DNA of 64,000 nucleotides from NCBI GenBank assembly GCA_001936135.1, contig CP012817.1:248001-312000 (forward strand). Direction: 5' to 3'. The notes under the pieces were generated by a model. That model saw only the letters and a program-made list of their open reading frames with translations, ran no database searches and was not told the DNA's origin. Below are positions 23,962-36,186 of this stretch, piece after piece. The translations under genes were made by a program, and so were the position numbers. The DNA comes from Saccharomycopsis fibuligera x Saccharomycopsis cf. fibuligera. Taxonomy: Eukaryota; Ascomycota; Saccharomycetes; Ascoideales; Saccharomycopsidaceae. Positions within the stretch are counted from its first letter, which is position 1. Every line of letters begins with the position of its first letter.

Positions 23962-24432
23962 TTTGCTTTAACCTAGTTATATGTATATCTCTAATCGAGT
24001 GTAGATTCTAAGATCTTTTCGATAAGTATATTTATGCTTCTGAAAGAAAAGCTGATACTTATTTTCCTTCTTTCCTCCTTCTATGTCTCTCTGTTTTCCT
24101 ATCTTTTTTTTTATTTTTTTGCCAAAAAAAAATTTTTCTGCCATGAAAAAAATCAGTTAGCGATGTACAACGCACATGACCTCCACAGAGTAAAGCACAG
24201 AGTGTTTGTAGCATTTATGATCTCTTCCGCGCACACATGCATTGGACATAATCATCACAGATAGTTGACAGACAGAAGCGTTAAAACATTAGGAGCTGCT
24301 ATTCTTTTTAGCAAATAATATTATAATATCATACTGTTACAACAACTATTACTCAATTAATATAACTGACTTGCTTCCCTTACATAAGGATAAGCTCTGT
24401 GTACAAAGACAGGTTGAACACATGTATTGGTA
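23962..24432. promoter_or_regulatory. Divergent promoter region TIF3 / FMP27
   Basis: 471 bp between the two starts. AT-rich, with a T-rich block at 24040-24140. No RNA gene was recognised. The short frame at 24034-24264 is a low-complexity Phe-rich shadow. Confidence 0.45.
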
Positions 24433-27400
24433 ATGTGGTACTTTTTGTTCTGCTTCTATTTGGCATTGATTGCTATAGTTTACTATTTTTCAGGCGCGCT
24501 ATTTTTGATAGTATCTCCAGCAGTTTTATATGTCAGGAATATCCATTATAAGCATATAAGGATAAGCAGGTTTAGGTTTTACTTAAACTTGCTTAAAAGA
24601 GGCCATAAACTTCTTGTATTCCATCTCAGCAATATATCAATAATTATCAACATTGATGATCTAGCTCAGAAAACCAGCCACAAAAACACTAAGAAGAAGA
24701 AGCAATACACTAAGCAAGAAGAATATTCTTCAGGTTTCAGTAATAAAGTTAACACTTTAAAATACAATCTCCTCGGGCTATTAATCAACAATTTTCCTGG
24801 ATTCGAAATATGCTTCTTTGATGTGAATTTGGTTTTCATCAGCAGCTCTCAGAAAGAACGATTAATGATAACTGTGCCGGAATTTAAATTAAATTCGGAC
24901 TTGAGACAGATTGTCAATAACAATTCCAAACCTAAATTGCGCAAGTCTTGGCTCGTTGATCATCGCGTTCACATCAAATACTTGAATTTCAAAGTATCTT
25001 CAAAGACAAACAGCCTTCAATTCCTCAAGGATTTGACTGTTGACATAAATTACTCAGTAAACAGCAGCAATTTGAAAATTCTGGACATTTGTTTGAATTT
25101 TTCCAATGAAAGATTAAACTTTCCAATATTTTCCATTTTAAAGTATATCAATGAATTCATTCCGCAAAAAACCAAAAAGCATTTATCACTCTCTAAGACT
25201 TCTGAGAACCATAGTGAAGATGCCGATAAACAATCCGTAGTTAGTGCTGAAAAGTTAAAACAGCAACAAAGCGATCATGAACAACAATTAAATGACTTCA
25301 TGGATAAAATAAGCCTTGCGCTTGCCAAAGCAAATGAGATTCTCAATATGTTCAAAGAGGTAAATGTCAATTTATCAAATCTCAACATAGATGAGATTTA
25401 CTTGTTTCTTTTTTTTTTGACTAAAGAAAACTATTTTGCAGCTTTTGATTTGATCGAAAATAATAATGCTCAATTTCTCAATCAAATTTACTTTCAGTGC
25501 AAGCTCAGCAAATTCAATATTAATTTGAATAAACTAAACAAGAACTCTCCCGGATATGAGTTACTGTTTTCAGTGAATGATAACCCTGTGCAATTTATAG
25601 CATCACTTATGAATTTCCAAGTACTCATGCATGTTTGCAACATTAATGACAAAGGCATGAAGCCTTTTGTCCTAGAACTATTTCAAATACCCAATATCAA
25701 CTTCACCATACAAACCAATTCATTATATCAGACCCTCAAAGTATTACTGAGAAATAAGAAAATTACATCGGCAGTCATTAAAGTTTCAAGTCATATGTCT
25801 TCTCCAACAATTGAGTTCAATTCATTTTACTTTGGTGTTCTACTTCTCAACTTCAAACAAATAAAGTACTTTTTTAAACATATTCTTGTATTTGAAAGCC
25901 AGCAAACGACGCAAAAAAAACGCACAGAAAACCACATTGTGAACTTTTTTTATTCTTCAATATCAAGGTTTTTACCGTTATTATTTTTCAAGATCACAAT
26001 TGAGGATATAATATTTTTAATAAAGTATCCTGATAAAGACACAAATTCCCTGAGAACTGTATCTTTAAACATCAACTTTGTTGGATTTGAGACTTATACA
26101 AGAAAAAAGTTGTTTAATAACAACAAGAATATCACACATACATCAATATTGAATAAGCTTGACATTTCAGGTATTAAAGGAATATACCAGCAACATAAGG
26201 ATGTAGAATATGATGAAAACAAGTCAAATGTTGATGCAAGCGACTCTGATTCGGATATAAACTTTAATAATCCGAGCGTTAATGATGATTTCAGTTACAT
26301 AAATGAGGAAATATTATACTCCGAGTTTGCTACGCTAAAACTTTCCTTTGAGGAGCTCCCAAATATGAGCCTTCTCTCGAGCTTCTTTATTCAAACGCTA
26401 TATGTCAACTTATCAGACTTATCTGTTTTGACTGGATTGTCAACTATTGTTGAAGACATTTACTCTACTACACACTATTTTTATCTAAGCAATGATGAGC
26501 TTGAAAAGTATGCGAATGACAGAAAAGTATTTAACAACCAGTTAATACTTTCTGGGCATAGAAAAGGTGCTAATAAATCACTCGAGGAAATTAAAAAGGT
26601 TTACAAAGCTTATCTCTTTAGAATGTTGCCTGAATGGCTTCATGATACGAAATTTTTTGGAAACAACTTTACAGTTATTATGGGGTCTCGCTCCATTTTA
26701 ATACCCCAAGAACTATTGCGACATGAATTTTTATCAGAAAATGACAAGGTTCAAAATTCCCTTAGAAAGGTTATTTATAAATTAGACTCGTGGTCAATTT
26801 CATTGAACAATTCTTTTCTTAATGAAAGTCATGATCTACGCAGTTTTAGTACCACTGCGGCAGCAAGTAGCATTGAAGAAACTAGTATTTCAAACTTACA
26901 AGAGACCGCTAATACTCCTGGACCTGAAGATGAAGAAAGCGATTCAACTAACCCGAACCAAACGCTGGACGTATATTGGGAAATTGATTTCAATTTTAAG
27001 AATATTATTATAGACATATTAGCATGCGATCCCAGACTCTTTAAAAAGAATTTTGACAAATCTAGAAAAGCTGCAAGCATGAAGAAAGCATTAAGAAAGT
27101 CTTCAAGAAAGAAGCACTATAGAATAATACCTATTAATGTTTTGACGGTGCCAATAGTTGAAAGTAAGTTGTCTTCTTTACACAGCGAAGATGGGCCAGG
27201 ATTAGATTTTTTGAAATTATCAACCCATATTTCGGAAATTGAGTTCAAATATTCCGCATTTGCCCACTTCGTCATTCTTTCGTCTATTTCTTTTCTAAAA
27301 AATGTCATGTTAGCGTTCGCTCTGCGCAATAATAACTTAAAGTTTTCCAAAAACGAAGGCGAAAGATCTAAAAAAGTCAGCCCGAGGTTCAAAATTACTG

Positions 27401-30400
27401 ATTTGTTGTTGGTCGAAACAGCTATAAACTCTATCGACACTATACTTTATTTTCCTCTTGATTTTAAAATGAGGGTTCAGTTGCAACAATTACAAATTAT
27501 CTCGCCCATGGATTCCACCGAATTAAGCGCGACCGCAGAACTTTTGAGAGTATGCGTTCAGTCTCCTACCATAAAGAAGTACTGGGAAAGATTAATGATA
27601 GTCAATAATTTGAGATTTACTATGGACTTTGAAATGCTACAAAACTTCAATAAAAATAAATTTAATGAAAGCTTCAAGAATGATGAGGCCATTTTCCAGA
27701 TGGAATTCGTCTCTTCCAGGGTTTCTGTTCCATTCAACTTCATCATACACAACATTTTTGATAACATTGGGATTATTAAAAAAGTTATCAAACAGATAAA
27801 CTGTTCGTTGAAGAACAACTCTCCAGAAATTGTTTTGGACCCTACGTATATTGAAAGACCTCCTGCTATTCCAAAGTTTGAGATTAAAGCAAATAGATTT
27901 ATGTTCAATATGGATGATGACCCATTTGAGAGCCAATTAAATTCTGCTTATCAGATAGGTTTAGCAGAACAGCGAGAAAGAATGTCTAAAATAGAATTTT
28001 TCATTCAAGAAGTGCAATCAAAATATTTAGTTGATAAGCCATATATGGTTGAAATCACAACAGCCTTCGGCCTTAATATCAGTGACTCCAAATATGTTTA
28101 TTTTGCTCAAGAAGGCAATGTTTTTAAGAAGCCAAGATATTCAAATGACAACAGTCGATGGCCTACTGTCACACGCAATAGAAACTTGATTGACGCATTT
28201 GCCAAAATTGAAATTTTGCAAAGAAATTTGACCAAGTCTTGGATTAAAAGGGTGAAATGGCAAAAAGCAAAGTTCAACGAGGAAATTCAAAATAGATCAG
28301 AATATTTGTGGAAACTTTCCAAAGTTGGTAAGTATTCCCAAAACTTTGATAGGCGTGTATGGGACGGTATATTTTTAGGTCCTCCATTACTCAGCTCTGT
28401 GATTGAAAATCTTACTTTAACAATTTCCTCTGTGGATTTTCCTCTACTGCAAATACCAGAATATTTACATCAAATTGGAAAAGGTATGCCTCTTGATATG
28501 AAGTACCAAATGCTTGTTCCATTGCATTTGGATCTAAGGTTCAGCGAACTAAGAGGCCACTTAAGGGATTATCCTCTACCATTTATACATATGCCGTCAA
28601 ATGAAGGGTCATCGGAAGCTATACGAATCAGTGGTAACGTAATTGTTCTGGAAGAGTTTACAAATCGAAAAGAAAACATCAAGAAGCATTTTATTCCGCT
28701 AGTGCCATCTTGTGAGCAAGTTGATCAAGATCCATACTATTCTCTTACTATCCCCAAAACCCTTGCCTCTGTGAAAACATTTTTGAATTTGAAGATCGAT
28801 GTATCTTCTTCCAAAGCAACTAGATTCACCTGGGGTGCATCCTATCAGCCAGCTGTACAGCAAATTATGTTGAATTTCGATGGTTTTACTAAACCTCAAC
28901 TTGACCCTTCCGATAAAGTCGGCTTTTGGGATAAACTTCGGGCAAACATTCACGGGAGAGTAGCATGCAGCTGGAGTGATAAGGGCGCATTGGATATAGT
29001 ATTCAAAGGTGGCAGAGACCCGTACAAAGTTTTGAATAAAGATGCTGGCTTCATTCTTTCATTCTCAGAAAATATTGCTCTTGATATTAATGAGAACGAT
29101 GACCCGAAAGAATTCATTGTTGTCAACGCTAATAAAATCAGTTGGATAGCTCCAAATCATGTTGCGCAGCCATTACTAGTTTGGTCGAGAGGATCTAAAG
29201 ATGCTGTTTTTGTTCCAGCTTTGAAGAACTTCAGCCCGAATAGTCTAGCTGGATTTTACTTGGCATCTGAAGAAGGCACCCGTTCTATCAGCCCTCAATT
29301 GATGGCAGAATATGAAAAAAATTATTATGAGAAAACAGCAATAAACTTGTCAGGAAATGTTATTTTTACTTTCGGAGTCCTTTTCGAACGTAAGTTAAGC
29401 GAAACAAGACGAACTGATGAGTTTATTCCACATTACAAGGTTCAGTTGACAAACCCAGATTTCGTGAAGGAAAAAAACTATGATGCTTATGAAGGCTTCA
29501 GAAGTCATTTTATTCACATGGCATTCTCCTTGAAATCGTTAAATAGTGATGGCACAAAATCTTACAATAGCTTTCATCTATCACCAAATGTGTTCTCATC
29601 ATTTTTTCTGTGGTGGAAATTATTTTCTGGAAACATGTCGTTGCCAATTCGACATGGCAAAATCTTTGGGCCAGAAAAGGCGAGTAAAAAGTTCTCTGTT
29701 TACTTGTCAACTATCAAGTTTCAATTTTTGTTATCCCCATTATACGTATGTCATGTATACCGTGATAAAGTATCAAGCACTGTAAAGGAAGGGAGTCAGG
29801 CTGCTGATTCATATTCCTCTTTTAATGCTATTGGAGTGAAGGGAAGGGTTGATAATGTAAAGATTGATTTGCATCAAAGAAAACAGCCAACTATTGTGCA
29901 TAAAAAAATCTTAGATACTACCAAAAGAATTATGAAAATGAAGTTTAACATTGGCGAAGTGGACATAGAAAATATTGATGTTCGTCTTATAAAGGCTACG
30001 TTCGATTCGAACGAAAAGTTCTCAAAGCCACAACTAAAAATATTTGATAATAAGACATCTTGGTATGATATAAACGATTTCGAAGAACTTTTCTTGCCTA
30101 GCATCAAATCTTTAAAGCCATTGGTGCAAGTATATCCGGTGATGTTCTCTCCTAGAATAATGTATTTTAGAAGAACTGCAGAAGAGGAAGCTCTTCAAGA
30201 TGAAACTCAAATGGAAGTGCCCTTTGGTAATGAGCCATCGCATGTTTGCGTGTTATCGGAAAAGCATTCATCAATTGATGCGCAATTGATATTGACCAAA
30301 ACAAGAATTGAAGAGCTAAAAGAGCAGATTGCTTTCTTAAAAAAAAAATCAATGTCTAAGGCCCATGATAATAATAGTGATTCTTGGAGACAGAATATAG

Positions 30401-33093
30401 AAGAGCTAGAAACACGGTTACAAGAGGTTGAAAAGAACTTTGCAATTTTGCGTTCAATTAAAAATAATAATGATGATCCGGAAATTTCTGAGCCAATGAA
30501 GAAAACCGTAATGTTGCAAGATACAGACTATGAAGTCAAATTCAATAATCGTTTCATTATTCATAATATGTTACTCAAATGGAACTGCAATAACCGGAAT
30601 TTGATTTTCAAATATGTGCATTTATTAACTCTACACAAAGCAGTAAATTATTTTATGGGTACAGATGCTCTTTCCAGCATTAATGATATTATAGAAAACA
30701 AATTGAATATGAATGAGTTAGAATCATCGAAGTCATTTAACTCAAACTTTCCGCTGACCGACGTACAAGAAAGCAATGCAAAAAAAGATGCTAATAACAA
30801 TGACATTGGGAAATATAGTGGACAATGCAGCAATAGTTTAGATTCTTTTGATCAAGATTTGAGATATGTTACATCCAATGCTTTGTTCCATAATGACGAT
30901 TATTTACTTAAGCTTGTATCTCCTCAAATTCAACTAATTGATGATGATTCAAGCAAAGCATGTTTGTTAGTAGTTGCACCAAGTATTGAGCTTAAGGTCA
31001 TATCCATAAAACAAAAAAGGTACAAAGCGGGAAAGGACGATCTGTCAGAAACATTAGAGTATTCTGATGTTGTTGAAACAAGATTTGGCTCGCTTTTACA
31101 TGAAGCCAATATATTTGCATTTTACAAAGAGAGTGTCTTAGAATATTCAAGTCTATACTTTGCATCTGAAAGTTATGGTTCGAATACTATCTGGCCGCCT
31201 TGGCTTGGTGTTGAATTATGTACAAATGGCACCATTTTGAGAGATAATATGATGCTCGAGAAAACTTCCATGTTACTTAGATATGATAGAGTCGGAAATA
31301 CACTTAAAGCTGATGAAAGCGCTGAAGACCTGCAAAAAAGAAGGAACAGAATTATTTTCGATGTTCCAAAAGTTATTGTTTCATGCGATTCTAAGCAATA
31401 TACAACACTTTACTCTCTTGCTTGGGACTTGTTGATTTACAGTGAGCCGTCCACAAAAGAATTATCCAGTAAACTTGAAAAATTGGCCATGAAAACGTCT
31501 TTGAGTAATCTTTCTGAATTGCTATCAAGAATTAGACAGTTGCAAAAAGAAATCAGGATTCTTGAGAGTATGGAACGTGTTTTTATCATCAAGAAGCAAT
31601 TTTTAACGCAGCGTGAACTATTTGACTTGTCTGTCATACGCCTTGAAAGAGAGGAATTGCTTAAAGATTTATATACATCAATGAAAGCTATTGCATTAGG
31701 TGGTGAAAATAATAAAAGCATCGGAGAACAAGTTGAGTGGGCTATTAGAGCTGACTCAATTATTTGCCACATGTTGGTGAAAAATAGAGAACCTTTGATT
31801 GACATTGCATTGTCAAAATCGCAATTTAAACGAAAAGAGGCATCAGATGGGTCTAATGAAAATATTTTGCAAATTGCTATGATGCAAGGTTTCACTTTAT
31901 CGGCAGATACTTATTATCAGGAAATGTTCTTACCGTTTTACCATGACACCGAATTGAATTCAGCAGTACGAGATCAAACTAACTTAATAAATGTTAAATG
32001 GTCGATGAAAAAGCCAATTGGTGGTATTAAAGTAATGAAATACCTTCATATTTTTTTGCAGCCAATCAAATTGCAATTAGATCAGGATACTGGCAAGCAA
32101 ATATTTGAATACGTATTTAATGAAGAGTATAAGAAGCGAGACAAATTTGGTAAGAGAGATTCGAAGAATGAAAACGAAACCTCAGAATCACTTCATAAAG
32201 TCAAAAATGGTGAGCCGGGACATCAAAGTGCAGATATAGAAGACGAAGAGGATGGCTCTGATGATGCTAATGATGTTGATGATGGCACCGCAGAGTTAGT
32301 AAAGCAAGTTTCATCTATGGTTGAGGAAAGTCTGCTCTTTGACGACGTCAATAATACCAATGTTGTTAAAATAGGCAGCCACACTGAGAACGACGGATTC
32401 TTTAATTCATCGTCAAGGGGCAGCTCAAGAAAGAAAAGCAATGGCTACTTGGCGATAAATGAATCTGAACGCCATTATTTGGACGATAATAATGGGAGTC
32501 ATCGAAGCTTTAGAAACCATTTTCAAAATAATGGTACTACAAAAAAGCACTCCGAAGAGAATATTGACTTAGGTGAAGGTAGCGGCGATGATTTTTATGA
32601 CGAAAAAGATGATGCTGCTGAAGATGAGGATGGTGTTGACCTAATGCTTAAAAGAGCCAGCAAAAATTTTAACGTTGAGTCATTCAAGCTTGATAGCTGC
32701 ATACTTTGTATTTCATATAAAGGAGAAGGGCGGCAAAGATTAATCTCGGTGAATAATTTCGTTATCAAGCTTCCAACAATTATTATAAGCCGCCAAATAT
32801 TGTCCTTTTATGAGATCACCATGTTTTTGAAAAAAATTGTGCTAAAATCATTGTTACAGCATTCTGGCAAATTGATAGGCAATAAGTTAAAGAGTCATAA
32901 ACTAAAGAGGGTCAAACAACCATTGATTCAACTCACAAATTATGATAAGTTTGTTAGTGTGCAGGAGTTGAAGAGAAGTCATAGTATGGCGGTGAGCGAG
33001 GCAGAAACTAATCGAGCGCATGAGAATGTGGAATTTCAGACGTATCAGCAGACGGAAGATCCTCTTAAAGAGTCACGGATACTGGAGAAATAA
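24433..33093 (+). CDS. FMP27: Fmp27/Hob-type bridge-like lipid transfer protein (BLTP2 / SABRE family)
   Basis: A giant protein of 2886 residues. The start is the ATG at 24433 (MWYFLFCFYLALIA); the frame extends two codons further to a TTG. The N-terminal hydrophobic helix (about residues 1-25) anchors it in the ER. The rest is predicted to be a long repeating beta-groove that conducts phospholipids at ER-plasma membrane contacts. Family marks are GFWDKLRANIHG (near residue 1497), the WPPWLG motif (near 2254), a coiled coil near 1960-2010, an acidic disordered segment near 2600-2750, and a conserved C-terminal Apt1-like block (SFKLDSCILCISYKGEGRQR). S. cerevisiae has two paralogues, Fmp27/Hob1 and Hob2; which one is closer is unclear. 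No introns are evident. Confidence 0.9.
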   Translation: MWYFLFCFYLALIAIVYYFSGALFLIVSPAVLYVRNIHYKHIRISRFRFYLNLLKRGHKLLVFHLSNISIIINIDDLAQKTSHKNTKKKKQYTKQEEYSSGFSNKVNTLKYNLLGLLINNFPGFEICFFDVNLVFISSSQKERLMITVPEFKLNSDLRQIVNNNSKPKLRKSWLVDHRVHIKYLNFKVSSKTNSLQFLKDLTVDINYSVNSSNLKILDICLNFSNERLNFPIFSILKYINEFIPQKTKKHLSLSKTSENHSEDADKQSVVSAEKLKQQQSDHEQQLNDFMDKISLALAKANEILNMFKEVNVNLSNLNIDEIYLFLFFLTKENYFAAFDLIENNNAQFLNQIYFQCKLSKFNINLNKLNKNSPGYELLFSVNDNPVQFIASLMNFQVLMHVCNINDKGMKPFVLELFQIPNINFTIQTNSLYQTLKVLLRNKKITSAVIKVSSHMSSPTIEFNSFYFGVLLLNFKQIKYFFKHILVFESQQTTQKKRTENHIVNFFYSSISRFLPLLFFKITIEDIIFLIKYPDKDTNSLRTVSLNINFVGFETYTRKKLFNNNKNITHTSILNKLDISGIKGIYQQHKDVEYDENKSNVDASDSDSDINFNNPSVNDDFSYINEEILYSEFATLKLSFEELPNMSLLSSFFIQTLYVNLSDLSVLTGLSTIVEDIYSTTHYFYLSNDELEKYANDRKVFNNQLILSGHRKGANKSLEEIKKVYKAYLFRMLPEWLHDTKFFGNNFTVIMGSRSILIPQELLRHEFLSENDKVQNSLRKVIYKLDSWSISLNNSFLNESHDLRSFSTTAAASSIEETSISNLQETANTPGPEDEESDSTNPNQTLDVYWEIDFNFKNIIIDILACDPRLFKKNFDKSRKAASMKKALRKSSRKKHYRIIPINVLTVPIVESKLSSLHSEDGPGLDFLKLSTHISEIEFKYSAFAHFVILSSISFLKNVMLAFALRNNNLKFSKNEGERSKKVSPRFKITDLLLVETAINSIDTILYFPLDFKMRVQLQQLQIISPMDSTELSATAELLRVCVQSPTIKKYWERLMIVNNLRFTMDFEMLQNFNKNKFNESFKNDEAIFQMEFVSSRVSVPFNFIIHNIFDNIGIIKKVIKQINCSLKNNSPEIVLDPTYIERPPAIPKFEIKANRFMFNMDDDPFESQLNSAYQIGLAEQRERMSKIEFFIQEVQSKYLVDKPYMVEITTAFGLNISDSKYVYFAQEGNVFKKPRYSNDNSRWPTVTRNRNLIDAFAKIEILQRNLTKSWIKRVKWQKAKFNEEIQNRSEYLWKLSKVGKYSQNFDRRVWDGIFLGPPLLSSVIENLTLTISSVDFPLLQIPEYLHQIGKGMPLDMKYQMLVPLHLDLRFSELRGHLRDYPLPFIHMPSNEGSSEAIRISGNVIVLEEFTNRKENIKKHFIPLVPSCEQVDQDPYYSLTIPKTLASVKTFLNLKIDVSSSKATRFTWGASYQPAVQQIMLNFDGFTKPQLDPSDKVGFWDKLRANIHGRVACSWSDKGALDIVFKGGRDPYKVLNKDAGFILSFSENIALDINENDDPKEFIVVNANKISWIAPNHVAQPLLVWSRGSKDAVFVPALKNFSPNSLAGFYLASEEGTRSISPQLMAEYEKNYYEKTAINLSGNVIFTFGVLFERKLSETRRTDEFIPHYKVQLTNPDFVKEKNYDAYEGFRSHFIHMAFSLKSLNSDGTKSYNSFHLSPNVFSSFFLWWKLFSGNMSLPIRHGKIFGPEKASKKFSVYLSTIKFQFLLSPLYVCHVYRDKVSSTVKEGSQAADSYSSFNAIGVKGRVDNVKIDLHQRKQPTIVHKKILDTTKRIMKMKFNIGEVDIENIDVRLIKATFDSNEKFSKPQLKIFDNKTSWYDINDFEELFLPSIKSLKPLVQVYPVMFSPRIMYFRRTAEEEALQDETQMEVPFGNEPSHVCVLSEKHSSIDAQLILTKTRIEELKEQIAFLKKKSMSKAHDNNSDSWRQNIEELETRLQEVEKNFAILRSIKNNNDDPEISEPMKKTVMLQDTDYEVKFNNRFIIHNMLLKWNCNNRNLIFKYVHLLTLHKAVNYFMGTDALSSINDIIENKLNMNELESSKSFNSNFPLTDVQESNAKKDANNNDIGKYSGQCSNSLDSFDQDLRYVTSNALFHNDDYLLKLVSPQIQLIDDDSSKACLLVVAPSIELKVISIKQKRYKAGKDDLSETLEYSDVVETRFGSLLHEANIFAFYKESVLEYSSLYFASESYGSNTIWPPWLGVELCTNGTILRDNMMLEKTSMLLRYDRVGNTLKADESAEDLQKRRNRIIFDVPKVIVSCDSKQYTTLYSLAWDLLIYSEPSTKELSSKLEKLAMKTSLSNLSELLSRIRQLQKEIRILESMERVFIIKKQFLTQRELFDLSVIRLEREELLKDLYTSMKAIALGGENNKSIGEQVEWAIRADSIICHMLVKNREPLIDIALSKSQFKRKEASDGSNENILQIAMMQGFTLSADTYYQEMFLPFYHDTELNSAVRDQTNLINVKWSMKKPIGGIKVMKYLHIFLQPIKLQLDQDTGKQIFEYVFNEEYKKRDKFGKRDSKNENETSESLHKVKNGEPGHQSADIEDEEDGSDDANDVDDGTAELVKQVSSMVEESLLFDDVNNTNVVKIGSHTENDGFFNSSSRGSSRKKSNGYLAINESERHYLDDNNGSHRSFRNHFQNNGTTKKHSEENIDLGEGSGDDFYDEKDDAAEDEDGVDLMLKRASKNFNVESFKLDSCILCISYKGEGRQRLISVNNFVIKLPTIIISRQILSFYEITMFLKKIVLKSLLQHSGKLIGNKLKSHKLKRVKQPLIQLTNYDKFVSVQELKRSHSMAVSEAETNRAHENVEFQTYQQTEDPLKESRILEK

Positions 33094-33971
33094 TTTTTTT
33101 TGGGGTTTTTTTATCTCGATTATTGATATTTCAATTTTTTCTATCAGGTGGGAATTTGTATTCACGCCCTTTATAACTTTATTACCTTTTTATTAAGAAC
33201 TCTTATCACCGCTTTATTTCAATTTTCTGACTAATGATAATAATTATTTATAGGCTTTTTTCTTTCCGTTCCCTTATTGCGGCTTTCTACTTTAAAAACG
33301 ATTAATCTTTTATGTCACAATTAATGCATCCGCAACGTTTCAATAATGCCATTTCTCCACAAATGTAAACTGCAGGCATGACCATTAGACGAAAAAAGCG
33401 GGACAATTACGATTGGTGACTAGAATCGCACACCGATCGATATATATATTGGAGAACGCGTATCTGGTGAAACTGCTAGCGAGACAGCTGAAACCCCGAT
33501 AAAAATGATCCGGGCCTTGCTCTTTATGGCCCGTCCTTCTGTGCATGGAGTACCAAAGTAGACGTAAATCGAAACACCGCCAGACAATCTATATGGTTTA
33601 CAGCGCGGCCTTCGGGAGATTAGATTGACAGCTCTTCATTTTTTACTGAATGCTGAGCCGAAGTTTCACCGTTCTGTGTAACGCACAATAACCCTAAACA
33701 AGTTTCAGAAAGCTTGCCACAATATATTCTATCTATAGTTTTGGTAATGCTTCTACAGTTGCTTCGCCTTTTAGTTTTACCTTTGCTTAATGGCATTACA
33801 ATAGTTTTCAAACTAACGGAGGTTCACTACATAAACAGTTGTTTCTAGCTTCCAAGACAGACACTACAAAGCACCAGTGACTGTTGCGTATTACAAGACA
33901 AAAAAAGTTTTCCCGGCAGACAAATATTCAATATTAGTAACAATAGTTACTTCAGCTCTGAAGAGCACCGC

Positions 33972-34003
<32 letters not shown>

Positions 34004-35034
34004 AAGAAAGCAGAAAAAAAAATTTGTATTTGATAGCACCGACAAATTCGAATACGAGACAAGACAAAAGAGGGGCTCGGCGGACCCTCTTTATGCAAGA
34101 AAAATCCCCCGCCATAGCATTGCATATATTACGTAGTATGTCTGCCACTCGTGCAGGTATTTAAGAATTTAGGTGTATTATAGCTGCAAGCTTGCATTAT
34201 GAAAAGCAAATTAATATGCTTTAGTGTCTGTGCTAATGCAGGCCACGGGGTGTTTTTGTGCGGCACTTAAAAAATACTAAATGCTGTGTAACCATAATTA
34301 TGGCTAGCCAGCTTAACAGCAGTTTAAGGCTGTTGTTTTTGCTACATTACTGTGCATGTACCCCGCGATTGGAAATATTTGTTGGCCCTATATGGCCATA
34401 GCCCAGTGTGGTAAGTGACGGTGACGAATTGTTGCTTACAAAACCAAGCTAGTCATGAGACTATTTTTCCGAAGGAAAAATTTGGCAGTATATGCACATG
34501 TACAGCTGCACCTGCTAAAACAGTTTTGAGGGTGAATATTCATGCACTATGCTCATAGCAAGAATTTTCTGTTAAATTTTTTTTCTTCAATCTCTATGAC
34601 TTTTGTAGATCTAGTGTAGGATATTTCCGCGCCCCCGCCAGTTTGATTTCCAGGTGTGGAAAAGGGCAGCATTTGTTTTTTCAAAAATGAGTAAAATGTA
34701 TTAAAATATATCTTTTTTTGACAGATTTGGTTTCATTGTATGGACAAGTTTTATATACAATATAGTTGGTATAGACAGTATAATCAGCGATTGATTTACA
34801 GATAATTAAAATCGCACAAATTGCAAAAATCACGCAACATTGTTTTCTAAAGTAATGCTCGAACCAAGGAAATACAAATATGTATTTGTACTAGAGTAGT
34901 CAACAGGGAAAATCAGATGCATCCAAAATAGCAAAAAAGCAACGTTTATATAATATTCGAACCAATAAAATGTGTGCCCAAAACAAGAAATAACAAAAAA
35001 AAAGTTAAACAGGAAAAACAGTGGAAAAAAAAAA
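33094..35034. other. Convergent gene-free region after FMP27
   Basis: 1.9 kb between two 3' ends. It contains a hairpin CGGGCC/GGCCCG at 33511-33533, TATATATATTGG near 33441, a run of about 27 A near 33971-33998 and several short frames without gene character. No tRNA was found. The length and the internal hairpin leave room for a non-coding RNA. Confidence 0.5.
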
Positions 35035-35227
35035 TCAAAAATTCAAAGCAGCCAAGTTGAAATTTCCAAAATTTACCAACTCTGGCGGCCCCATCATGAA
35101 ACTATCGGTAATTTCCTTCGTAACACAGTTGTCGTTATTGTAATTGTATGTAATGTTGTTGTTTTCGTAATTGTCGTTATCATGATTATCATAAATTTCG
35201 TAATTATTATGGTTTTTAGTGTTGTTG

Positions 35228-35259
<32 letters not shown>

Positions 35260-36139
35260 GGTGGTAATGTTACTGAACTGAACGTTTGGCTTGCGCACAG
35301 TAGCACCAATATTGCCAGCTGGCCCATTTTTATTACCATCATCCTCAGAATAACTTGCAATAGGACAATTACGCTTGCTTATATCCCTCGGATCAACACT
35401 ATTTGCCCTCTCGGTCACTGAGTCCACTCTTTCTGCAACATCTTCTGATACTGTTGATACTGTCTTGGCGCTATCATCATCAATCATATCAATGCCGAAA
35501 TCATTAAGCATTGCTTTATAGTAAGTACCAGAAAACATTTCCATGTCGCGGTCTTCAACTTGTGTTTCTGTTTCAATAACAAGACGGCTTGCAGCACTAT
35601 CATTCTTATGCTTTGTCAAACTGTTTACTGGCAAAGATAAATGTCTGGCTTGGTTACGATTAATCGTAGGATTCACAATAAAGCTATTATTCACATTTTG
35701 AATAGTAGTTCTTCTTTGAGGCTGAATATTGACGCTGTTACCACCACCGTTGATATGATGATTGTAAAAACTTTCAAAGTCCGTATTTTTCTGGTGCTGT
35801 AGGCTAAAACCATTGCTATTGATTATTGTGCTGCTACTTGAATCAGTATCAAATTCAACTTCAGTCTCCGGTTCAGTAAAGTGATCATCAGTGACGCTTT
35901 CACCCGCTGTGACTACAAAGTCGGCTGCAGCTGTTTGGTGATAGTTCAAGTTCTGATTTTTGAATGACCGCATTGTTTCCATACTTGAATTTGAATGACT
36001 AGTCATGCTATTATCGCGATTGAGAAGAATGTCTAACATGGGCTGTGGAAATTCATTTTGGCTTTTTGAAAGTGTTGAAGGTTGAATATCGTAGTTTTCA
36101 AGTCCGTAAAGAAAGCTTAAATGAGGATCTAATGGTTTT

Positions 36140-36186
<47 letters not shown>

